Source: Podocnemis expansa (Eukaryota > Chordata > Testudines > Podocnemididae). From it: a stretch of 64,000 bases of DNA. Position 1 is the first letter of the stretch. Each line of letters starts with the position of its first letter. A model generated the notes under the pieces. That model saw only the letters and a list, made by a program, of their open reading frames with translations, was not told the origin of the DNA and did not search any database. Position numbers and translations under genes: made by a program. The stretch is taken from NCBI GenBank assembly GCA_007922195.1, contig ML681981.1, positions 9,192,318 through 9,256,317 on the forward strand. The letters are read 5' to 3'. This document shows positions 25,745 to 64,000 of this stretch, in pieces.

Positions 25745-26131
25745 ACTATGTTCACATACAGGGGGTTGTTTTGATACAAGTTGTATCGAAATAACACCTT
25801 ATTTCGAAATAAGTTAATTCAAATTAACAGTTTGTTAATTCGATTTAAGGAAAAAAGCAGGAATGGAAATAGCAAGTTCAGACAACAGTTATTTCGAAAT
25901 GAGTCACTGTTGTTTCGAAACAACATGTTCAGATGGCATTGTTTCGAAACAATTGTTTCAAAACAACATTGTTTTGTCCTCACGTGGGTTTGTTTTGAAA
26001 CAACGCTGTTGTTTCAAAACAACGGAACCCATTGTTTTGAAACAACGGTGCGTTGTGTGAACATAGCCTTTCTTATTTCAAAACAACCTCTGTTGTTTCG
26101 AAATAAGACTGCTGTGTGAACAGACCCTTAG
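25745..26131. mobile_element. MITE made of TTTCGAAA / GTTTCGAAAC palindromes
   Basis: Between TATGTTCACATACAGGGGG and CTGTGTGAACAGACCC lie more than ten copies of TATTTCGAAATA- and GTTTCGAAAC-like palindromes, plus an internal GTGTGAACATAGCC at about 26056. The ends are only loosely complementary (GTTCACA / TGTGAAC). It has no coding content. Confidence 0.6.
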
Positions 26132-27909
26132 AGCATTTCTTCTGCAGCAACTAGGGAAGATAGCTGAGGAGCAGTGCACAGCAGTGGGCCATCCTCATAG
26201 GCTCTTTGCTTAAACACAAAGAATAACATTCCAGTGATTAGTATACTTGGGGCAAAAACTCAGTTTTGCATAGTTAGTAATTGGAGTACTGTTTTTCTAA
26301 CTTGTCACTACAGTCCTTAAGTCCTTACTTTAGTCTACTAATTTACCTTGAGGCACTACTCGACATTTAATAAACTTAAAAAAAAAAGTCATTGTTTTTT
26401 TTAGCTGTAGTTTACGTCGCTGGTCCCATATTAAATAATAAGTAAATTGGTCTTGACCAACAGTAGCTTTATTATTCTTTCAGGAAAGGGCTTGCAAATA
26501 AGGATCCTCTGTATAGCAAAGAATGTATACTTAGCTTCCTTAACCCTTCTGAGGAAGTGCATTCCCAAATTCCCTCTATCATGCAGTGAGCTCTGTGATA
26601 CCATAAAGCCTTTCTATTCTCCTAGCTCACAAGTGGGCACAACAAGTCTGATTCTCATTTACATGAAGGACCTGTTACATCACTCTGGCAGTTTAAGGAG
26701 ACCTTAGCCTAAATGAGAATCAGCTCCATGGACTATTTATGTAGAATGCAACTTCATGCTTTCAGTGCTTTTCAGATGCAATCAAGCCTTTGAACCTAAG
26801 CTTTTCTCCATCATTTATTTCAACTGTTTGCTCACCCCTAATTTGCCTGCCCAAATTTTTATGAATAGGATTTACTACTTAAACATTCAGCACTCTAGAA
26901 TTTTATCAGCAGTACTGCTGAATTCTTTCCTCATATAATTGTAACCGTTCTACCAGGCAGCAGCAAAGGGCTGGTTTCTGTATCTAGGGGTTCCCCTCAA
27001 AGATATTGCACATCAGCTGGCTCGAACACCCCCACTCAGCTCCTGGGAAATCATTTGCTGTAATACTAAAGCGTAATACTTCCCCTCCTGGCAAGCACAC
27101 AGTCTGATTGCAGAAAAGTAAACCTGTTAATAAAAGGAAGAAAATATCCAGACAGCACTGTTTTGAGCAAACAGTGTAATGCAGAACTCATAAACACAAT
27201 AGAGTACACCTGGAGTGACACATCTTCTTGATCTCTCTCTTCTTGCTTTCCTCTGATCTTTGTAGTTGATGCATCTACCTCTTGAGTGGGAGAGGGGCTC
27301 AGCTAGTCTCCTCCTGCAAGCTCCTGCTGATATGGACTTGACCAGGTCCACTCTGCTGTTGCCTCCTGCCAGCTCTGTGCCTCAGAGAGTCCCTGCCAAC
27401 TGTGTGGCTCCTGCCATCCAGTAGCACCAACTACACATGGATCCCATGTCTGCTGGCTCCCACTGTCTGTAGTCACCAACCACTCATGACTTCTGCTTCA
27501 TGCTGGCACTGACCAACCGTGGCTCCTGTTGTCTTATATTTGTCAATCAAGATTTCCCAGTTCTCTACTGATTTCAGCTCTTAGAGAATCTCAGATCTTG
27601 GGAAAAATTTCTGTTGACATAGAAGCAACGTCTCTGCTTCAAATTGAAGAAGAAATCATTTACTCTATATTTTAACAACGGGAGAGGGATTAAGCACTGC
27701 CTGAAGCATAACTTTGTCAGAGTTTGTGCAAGCTCAGGAATAAGCCCCGCAACACCCCCCCTTAGTTCTATAATAATGAAAGATCCATCTACCGCCTTTT
27801 TTGAGTTCTCTTTAGGTGAGAGAGGATTTTTCATCAGAAAAGGCTAAACACAGTTCATACAAAGGACAACACACAATTAAAGGACATTTCATTGCCCCTT
27901 CAGTTAAAA

Positions 27910-28119
27910 CCAGGGTCTCAAACTCAAATCACCACAAGGGTTGCATGAGGACTAGCACAGGGCCACATGAGGACTAGAATGTTAGCCTGAGGGCTACACC
28001 ACTGAAACCTTTTCATACAATGATATCACAAATATTGGTAACAACAGTGTCATTGCGGGCCACAGGAAATAGCTTTAGGGGCTGCATGCGGCCCATGGGC
28101 TGTGTGTTTGAGACCTTTA
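27910..28119. mobile_element. Short hAT non-autonomous element with 8-bp duplication
   Basis: The end CAGGGTCTCAAACTC is complementary to GTGTTTGAGACC near the right end. AGTTAAAA occurs on both sides (27902-27909 and 28120-28127), the 8-bp target duplication expected of hAT. The interior includes GCGGGCCAC and GCGGCCCATGGGC. It has no coding content. Confidence 0.7.
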
Positions 28120-28127
28120 AGTTAAAA

Positions 28128-29601
28128 TAAAAGGGATTTGTAACACAAACCAGCCATCCAAACCATTTCCCCATCATGCCCAGCAGCTGGGTGGGTTAAT
28201 TCATATGCAGTGAAATTATACTAAGTACTTAACTGTACTCATGCATATACAAGGTGCCCCCTTTCAGCTGACTGAACAGGGGGAATGCCCTCAAACACTC
28301 AGACCTTGCATACACAATGTATATCGGTTTTCCTTCTTATCTTCCGCAAGCCCTTACATTTTGTAAAGTGAACTGTAAAAGCTATTCATTTGCCTGTGCT
28401 GTCTGTTCCTCGAAATCATTCTGAATTCTACCAGCTTATGCTTTGGCGACCCTCTGGTTTTGTACTATCAGGAAATTTAATTGTGTTACAGAACTTTGCT
28501 TTTACTAATAGAGAAGAAAAATAACCCTCCAGGTACTAATCATTGAGGCATTGACTAGTAATCATCTTGTATCACTGCATGAGTACCAACTTTCATTGAT
28601 ATTCAAAGTAGTTCATTATCCATTCAAGCAGTCGTACTATATTTACTTATCTTACAGAATAGTCTTTAGTTTTGTGTAGTACTATATAAATTTTTTTTTT
28701 TAGGGTTCCAGCAACCCATGTTTATGACTGCAAATCATGGTACCATGCCAACTAATTTTGTTACTTTCTTAAGCAATTTGATCAAATGTTATGCATGCCC
28801 TCCACTTTGACTATCCTTAATTAATAAATCATACATTTCTAGGTGTTCCCTGGTTGTATCTTTCATTAGTGTTTCTAGTATCTTCCTCCAAAGAAGTCAT
28901 GCTTACAGGTTTGTAGTTCTGGATCTAGACATTATTCTTTATCAAAGTTTTATGATAAAGTAGTGCTGTCAGACTGAAGAGAAATTTTCAAACATACTCA
29001 TTCATCTTTCTGACAGAGGTTGCTGCATGGCAGTTAGAGCCAAAACATTCAATATAAATGGAAGCATTTTTTGGAAAAAATCACTTTGGAAGATTAAATA
29101 TTTGCATGAGCTTTGGAAATAAAATTCACAATTGTAAACTACTGAATAAGCTCATTATACCTTGATATTAGACACAGCTCAACTTTTTTTTTTTAAACTT
29201 TTCAAGCCTTGTAGCTTTTATCTTGGGTTATTATCAAAGGGCATCCTTTGTATTTTTCTGAATAAGTGAAGAAACTTTTCTGGCCTGCCATAAGTCTGGG
29301 AGCTGTTACTTCAGAAATATTTAAGTTAATTCAATAAATTCATTAAGACACACATAGTGAAGTAGGAAAGGGTTGCTGATTTACAATGAAAAAGGAGCCC
29401 TCTCTTTTCAAGGCCTGTTATTATATGTTATAAAGATATGGGGAAAAGTGAACAAGTGGCACAATAGGCCAAAAATAGTTACAATGCCCATTAACTACAA
29501 TTTGAGAATAAACAATGTGATGGAGAAAGGTGCGGGTAAATGAGGATTCAAGATAAATACCTGTGAATATGTGCTACAGGTCATTTAAGTACCCCATATT
29601 C
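28128..29601. other. AT-rich intergenic stretch without recognisable features
   Basis: I see no gene, repeat end or RNA gene. There are only short homopolymer runs of T near 28690 and 29186. Confidence 0.6.
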
Positions 29602-29750
29602 TAAAGGGACAGCCATGTTAGTCTAGTTCAGTAAAACAGAACCCTGTGGCAATTAAAGACTAACAAATTTATTGCATGGGATTTTCTCCCATGAAAGCTC
29701 ATGCAATAAATAAATGTTAGTCTTTAAGTACCACAGGCCCCCTTTGCTTT
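29602..29750 (+). repeat. Penelope-like element tail, short inverted pair
   Basis: AGCCATGTTAGTCTAGTTCA opens the left arm, and CTCATGCAATAAATAAATG with GTTAGTCTTTAAGTACCACA forms the right arm. The arms meet at GGGATTTTCTCCCATG near 29685, with the loop region lost. Confidence 0.7.
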
Positions 29751-30689
29751 TTGTTTTTTTTTTTTACGTACTCCAGGTTACTGAACACTGTAATGATGGG
29801 GAATTTAAATTGTGTACATGAGTGCTAGCAAATTTAAGTAAGTGCTGATAAACTTGTATTGAAAAGGCTCCTGTTAGGACAAATTGAACATAAATAAAGG
29901 CAAAATAAACTTGGTTCTGAAAGCACAAACTTCAAATGGAGAGGAGATACTGTTATTTCATAAGATTGGGAAGAAGTGGCTGAGAAGATGAGTATACAAA
30001 GAAACATGCAAGCAATGAACAAGAGTTATTTAAATTCAGTATCTGGGTTTATGGATTCCCAGAATGAACAAGAATATTAGAGTTCAGAAAAACAAATTTT
30101 GTGAAATTAAAATAATAGGTATTATTAAAACTAATTAGTGTGGAAAAGAGCTGGAAAAGCCTAAAACATACCATACTTCAGGCATAATAAAGTCAAGTTC
30201 CTTTTGAAAAGAAAAATGCAAAATTAAGAAGTAGCTAATGTGGTTTCAAAATTCACTAAGATTGAGGCTCTAAAAGCCATCTTTGCTCTGGGGGAAAAGA
30301 AAGTTGCAAGAGTACTTAGTTAAAGACTAGAGGGAAAATACAAGGGCAGGAAAAATGATACTGCTGTTTAACGGAATCAAGGGGAACATGAAGAGTTGTA
30401 ACAAATATATGACAGAATAAGCAGAAACAGGGATAAATATAGTCATGAACAAAGGAAAACAATGAAATTAATGGTAAGTAAAAATGACTGAAATTGAATA
30501 CATTTCTAAAGGACTACATGAAAAGGTAAAGAAAGAAGATTGAAGAATTAGTAAGGAAAGAAGACTCTATAAGTAACTGTAGAGAAAGCATAGATAAAGA
30601 ATTACTTGGAAAATTTAATCATATAAAATTAAAATGGTTTGGATGATATGCATCACAGGGTAAAAGAGAATTAGCTAATGAACTGAGTG

Positions 30690-31240
30690 TATGACTGTTT
30701 TTGAAAAATCATTGATCATTGAGGAAATACTGAAAGACTGGAACAAGGTGAATGTAATCCAAAAGTACAAAAAAGAAAAGTACAACCCTGATGATTACAT
30801 TCCTGTAACTCCAATTTGTATACAGATTGAATAGTGAAATAATTCATGATGAGAACATTGCTGAACACATAGGATCATGAAACCACATACTACAAGCAGG
30901 ATGGATTTTAGGAAGAGAGTTTATAGAAAAACCTTGGCATTTTCAAAACTGAATTACAAAACTGGTGGGTAAAGGAAATGGTGCAGATTATATTTTTGTA
31001 AAATGTTTAATAAATTTTCACGCAAGATTTTGTGAAGCAGCAATTCAAATGGTCTTGGATACAATCATTCATATGGCTGTGAAGGGCAGCATCTATTAGG
31101 ATATCACAGGGATTGGTATGAAGTTTGGTTTTATTTAATACTTTCACTAATGATCTGGAAGAGGAAACAAATTGCAGAGTTGACCTTTGCATTTCTGGTT
31201 GGGCTTCCACCAACAGCAAAGATGAATACTGTAATGATTC
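30690..31240 (+). pseudogene. Decayed LINE reverse transcriptase fragment (CR1/L2-like)
   Basis: Broken frames on the plus strand read DWNKVNV...YKKEKYNPDDYIPVTP, the reverse transcriptase block usually seen as DWKxANVxPIFKKG and NYRPVSL. About 300 bases later comes LFNTFTNDLEEE, matching the FNxFINDLE block before the catalytic motif. Many stops and frameshifts show it is old and inactive. Confidence 0.6.
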
Positions 31241-34220
31241 CTCTACTATATACAGGGCTTGAATGAGGATTTTAAAGAGACTTGGAGAGTTTGAGAAAAT
31301 TCTTACCTGTAATTCTCTTTCTGCTAACAGAGCTTTACTATTAGTTTCAACAATTTTAAAGTATAAATGAATCCTTACAAGAGCATCTTTCAAAGGGCAA
31401 AAATCCAAAGGAAATTAGTTTCTGTAATTACTGAGACACTTATACTATAGGCCTCTCATTCTCCTGCAGGCTGCTACTAGATGAGACATTTGGTTGATAT
31501 TTTTGAAGGAGCACAGGAGATTTAGTCACATGGCTTTGCAAATTTCAGTCTTTCTGTTCCTCCCACACCCCAACTCTGGAAGATAGATTTACCATTCTGA
31601 TTATCATGCAAACAACTAAGGAAAGCTATTGGGGGACTCATGCAAGCCTGAGGTGTTTTCTGAGGTCATATTAGAAGTGCAGGGTGTTACAAGGTTTTTT
31701 TTTGTTTTTGTTTTTGTTTTTTTTAACTCAATGGCTGTCAGTAAAGAAGGAATAACCAAATCAATGGCCACTTCTCTGGAAAACAGATTCATTATGTACA
31801 TCATCCATGAGAAGCAATACAGGGACTATATTTCCCAACAATTATTTCCTCCTTACAAGGTCTCCCCACCTTCACCCTCCTGGAACACCAAAAATTAGCA
31901 ATTAAAAAGGGGGAAGAAATATCCTTCAATGTTACAGTAAGCTGGGGTAGAAGACATCCAGTGAACCACAACAATAATTAGAAGCGTACAGGACCCCTAT
32001 ACATCCTGTAGTGAAGTATGAGTCCTTCACCTTTAAACTGCATAAATATTATTTAAAACATAAAACAAAACAAAAACAATCCATACCCTCAAAGAGAAAA
32101 CAGCCATAAACATATTCAGCTGTGATAGGGCAAGTTCGCTGCAGTTATACACCAGGATTATCTCCTATGATATACATGCTCACCTGGAGGAGAGACAACT
32201 AGTTTCTGAGAATCAGGAAGTGAGGAGTGTATGAAATTTGGAGCTTGCTGTCTCCTGGACAGCTACACTTGCCAACAGGAAGTATATTATCTGTGTGTGC
32301 AAGGCTATGGGAAGTTAGAAAATATTTTAATGGGATTCCATGTTAAATACAGCCATTACAACGGGTGTCTGGATCTTAAAAAATATGGAAGACTGAAGAC
32401 AAAACTTCTTTTGCTGAATCAGTTCTGTGTTTTTAGCATTGATAATTTAAAACCAGTGTAATATGACAACATTGCCTGGTTTCATTTTGGCATGTTCCCA
32501 ACAGCTTCAACGAAAAACAGATAACACATTTACAAAATATAACTGAGTCAAATATTAACTAGAAAAGAAAATTCAATTTACAGAGAATAATTTTTTTTAA
32601 AAAGCATTGTGTTTTATAACAAATAATTTGATGTAGAAGTTACAGGTCATAGAAAGTTACTTAATAAATCTCTGATAATGCAGAAGAATTTGTTTACATT
32701 TTTGTGTGAACCCAGAAATATTTTGCATAGCATGATTTTATAATAATTTGCTGCAAATCCTTAAAGCTCTATCAGGCTCTAATTAACTTCAGCGCAGCAT
32801 GGGAGTCAGGAACAACATCATTTTAGTGACAATTTAATGCCTTAAACTGATTACAAACAAGTTATCACAGAGAACAGGCATAGCTGCCTTGCTGGGAAAA
32901 AAAAGAACATTTAAAATGGTTTTGTTTGAAATGGTGATCAAAGCTACACATTTTCACTAAGTTCTAAATTATTTTGCATTTATTGCCATTGATAAAAAAG
33001 TTATAAAACAGTTTAAAATTTCCACTGGGTGCTAACTAAGCATAAATCTGCTTCTTTACAATTATTTCAGAAATTGATTAATTTAATAGTTCTCCATAAC
33101 AGATGGTTTTATATTATCAGTAAAAAACCTACAGACAGATTTTGAGAGCAGCACCAATTAAATATCACATCATTATTTTAAGTAGTGGAAAACATACAAT
33201 TTAAATTCCCTTGATATTCATTTATTTAATCTGGAGGCCAGAGCATGTTATCCCTGTTTGCTGTATACACTAGGGAAAATATCAATTACATCAGAACAAG
33301 GCACTCCAGTAAAGTTTTCAGTCAGATTGCACGAAGATTACTTGGTCTCTCTGGGACTCAAGCTTTTTTTCTTTGATGTTTATTGTTAAAGTAATATCAG
33401 ACCCACCAAAAAAAGGTTAAGTAAGATAGATGATTCCCTAAAATTTGGCACAATCACTAAGTGGGACAGAGGAAAGGAAGTTTAGTGACCTGTATTGCTA
33501 CAAAATTCCAGTCTATTAACAGCAATACTTTCTACAACTGCCATCACGTCACTGACTTCAGAATGTGCAAAAAGCTTGTTCTTTATGCTCTCAACTATCA
33601 GAGAAAGAATTATCAGCAATATAATAAAGGTGTGACGACATCAAGAGCGCTGGTGAGAGACTGAAGGAGGGCTTCCCCATTGTTGGCATGGGAATCACAG
33701 GTCAAGTTCATATAGCCTATTGCTATCTCAACTTTATTCTTTATTCTCCATGACTTTGTGGGTAAACATCACAAGCACCTTGTGGTCATTCGAGTGGTCC
33801 ATGTACTCCTTCCTTAGCTCAGAAATTCCTGGACCTGCACAGAATCCTTTGTGAGGTCAGGGGACGAGAAGAATGATTCTGTAGAGGAAGCTGAGCTCCT
33901 TTCCTACATCTAGGGGTAGCTCTGAAAATAATCGCTATTTATACTACTGCACATGAATGCACAACAAGCAGTGTCAAAAAAAAGAGGGAAAAATAAATTA
34001 TTTTTGTTTAACACAACTAAGTTGATTGCAAATAAGTTTTTGGAATTTTGCAAATCACAGGAGAAAACTGAGAACTTTGTCAGTTGATTAATTTTCCTTT
34101 GAATAACAGCATTACAAAGTACTTTTGAGCCTCATTACACAAGTTTGTGATAGGAAAACCCGTATGTTTACTTTTCTTTAAGCAGATGGTAAAGAATGGG
34201 GTCATCAGAAACAGAAATCT
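31240..34220. other. AT-rich intergenic DNA before the CFAP46 3' end
   Basis: No exon, repeat end or RNA gene was recognised. The right part approaches the 3' untranslated region of CFAP46, whose extent I cannot fix. Confidence 0.55.
31690..31725. repeat. T-rich simple repeat
   Basis: TTTTTG-type units run for about 35 bases within a stretch with no gene. Confidence 0.8.
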
Positions 34221-34224
34221 AAAA

Positions 34225-34230
34225 TTTATT
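34225..34230 (-). promoter_or_regulatory. Candidate polyadenylation signal for CFAP46
   Basis: TTTATT on the plus strand reads AATAAA on the minus strand, 290 bases past the CFAP46 stop. The position is plausible, but the hexamer is common in such AT-rich DNA. Confidence 0.3.
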
Positions 34231-34519
34231 GTTAAAGACTTTAATAAATGACAGCTCAGAACACAGAGGAATAGACACATTTAAGAACAGAAAGCTCTGA
34301 TGAAAACCTTCTTTGATATTTTATGACCTTATTTTAATACCTATAGATAAATCTAGAGAAATAAAGTAGCTAACACACTTCACATTCTTGAACTTAATTC
34401 TTATTAGTCTATGCAAAAAGTACTTGAGATGATTGGCTAAAATGCTAGCCTACAAGACAAAGCCAATATCATGTTTGCTGTAGTTGGATTGTTATTTACA
34501 TAAAGAGACCTGACATGGA

Positions 34520-62691
<28,172 letters not shown>

Positions 62692-63318
62692 CTATGGAAA
62701 GCAATAAAAGACAGACTAGAATATTTGCTTATACACATATTCAGACATTTCAACCTGGTTTGTAGAGAACAGCCTTTCAAATAGTCATTGCCCTCTAATC
62801 TTACATGTTAACAGATGCCCAGAGGCAGTATTCTCCCCAGGATTTGAAATTAGCGGGGGTGTAGGGGGAGGTGTAGGGTGCTCACTAAATTGGTATAACA
62901 CTATTAGCTGACAACTGGGGGGGTGTTGGGAATTTTTTTTGGGGGTGTGTAGGTGTGTGTTAGGGAAATCTCTGCCCAGAGGTATATTATGTATTCCTGA
63001 ACTCAGACAAGTGCCTAAGTATTGCAGTCCAAGACCAAGACCAAAGCTGGCAAATCAGACTGTCAGACAAACAGATATCCTTCAAATAGTAGGGGATCTA
63101 ATAGACAGAAAAAAAAATAGGATTCAACTGAAAAATGGAGTGGATGGCTGGTGGGCTGCTCTCTCAACTAGAGTGGAAAGGTGGCTACCTGTTATTGTTT
63201 CTCCTATGACCATTTGCAAAGGCCTCATAGAAGTGGCTGACTGCCACCTAGTTCACTCCATGTGATCTTGTCAGAGCAGGCAAACTGATGAGACAAAGCG
63301 CAAATGAACCACACTTAC

Positions 63319-63362
63319 CTAAAAATTGTTAAGACAGTCCAAATCAATGAGCCTGGTTTAAT
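63319..63362 (-). CDS. CFAP46: Possible upstream CFAP46 exon
   Basis: 44 bases with a strong donor (GTAAGT) and a weak acceptor (AATGAGTAG). They are stop-free in the one frame that joins the exon at 62691 in phase, coding IKPGSLIWTVLTIF. I do not recognise the residues, so support is splice and phase only. Confidence 0.3.
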
Positions 63363-63423
63363 CTACTCATTACCCTAGTGGTCTTTAGACTGGTGAACTA
63401 ATTTTCTTGTCCCCCCTCCTCAT

Positions 63424-63545
63424 CTCTCAGGGTATGTCTATAAAGCAGCTGGAAGGATGGGTCCCAAACTGGGTAGATAGATGCACTAGCTCTACTTAAG
63501 TTGACGTGCTAGAAGCAGTGGGACCACAGTGTAGGGGCAGGGCAG
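63424..63545. repeat. MITE fragment
   Basis: GGGTATGTCTATAAAGCAGC and ACTAGCTCTACTTAAGTTGA resemble the left part of the GTCTACA-type MITEs in this window. No right end was found. Confidence 0.4.
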
Positions 63546-64000
63546 TAACTTAGGCAAGATGCATAAGAATGTACCCAGAAGGTTTGATGAGATTGTATTT
63601 GGACAGCTAATGGAAGCTGACTGCTCTACTATTTTTAGTGCAGTACCTTTAAAAGACTGTCTACTGGCATTGAAAACCACTTTCCCTCATGCTGTATATA
63701 CATGCTTCAAAAAGTGCCTCAGGGGAGAGAGGAGAGAAAACCTCTATTTTCAGGGAGAATAAGGAAGGAAAGATGACAGCCTGCAGAGTTGCCATAAACA
63801 TCACACAAGGGTCAGGGTGGAGGCTGGGGGGAGAAGAAGGATCTTCTGCTGCTACACTTGTTAAGACACTTACTAATTCAGATTTTGTCCCCCAGTCAGA
63901 GTCACAGTCTTTCCACCATTTCTAGAGGCATGCATAGTAAAACATGGGGACTATGAAATTTTGTGGACCACTCAAAAGATTTTGGCTCAGTTCTGTTCAG

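Overview
This is a vertebrate genomic window: split exons with GT-AG introns, AT-rich introns and many dispersed repeats. The repeats include CR1 LINE pieces, Penelope-like element (PLE) tails, hAT non-autonomous elements and solo LTR-like sequence. Together with a vertebrate ancient (VA) opsin gene, a family absent from mammals but kept in birds, reptiles and fish, they point to a sauropsid. A turtle is the most likely host; that is my inference from repeat composition, and I cannot name a species.

Layout: two protein-coding genes converge. (1) 1148-9338, + strand: the last four coding exons of VA opsin, a Gs/Gi-type deep-brain photoreceptor GPCR; the N-terminal exon(s) lie left of the window. 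(2) 34520-62691 (perhaps to 63362), - strand: the 3' end of CFAP46 (TTC40), a ciliary central-apparatus protein. At least 12 exons of it join in phase, ending in a real stop at 34520-34522. Its last ~500 codons fold, by motif order, like a CHAT/caspase-type protease domain that has lost its catalytic residues. The 25 kb between the two 3' ends holds no gene I can support; it is filled with repeats (hAT, PLE tails, a solo LTR, a LINE fragment) and anonymous AT-rich DNA.

Repeats: about ten PLE tail fragments lie across the window, four of them as near-perfect inverted pairs (palindromes) and two with GIY-YIG endonuclease coding remnants. One PLE sits inside a CR1 LINE copy (38045-40090). A second LTR copy (51142-53549) is broken by two GC-rich insertions and a PLE tail. 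Several GC-rich blocks (10.1-10.7, 42.5-43.3, 51.3-51.7, 52.4-53.3 kb) carry long chance open frames on both strands; they are interiors of transposable elements, not genes or promoters.

The two genes have no functional link visible here: one is a light receptor, the other an axonemal structural protein. Their convergence is positional. I found no unknown gene system; the most interesting points are the possible truncated VA opsin isoform, the inactive CHAT-like domain of CFAP46, a CFAP46 exon candidate with an in-frame stop, and the PLE palindromes.
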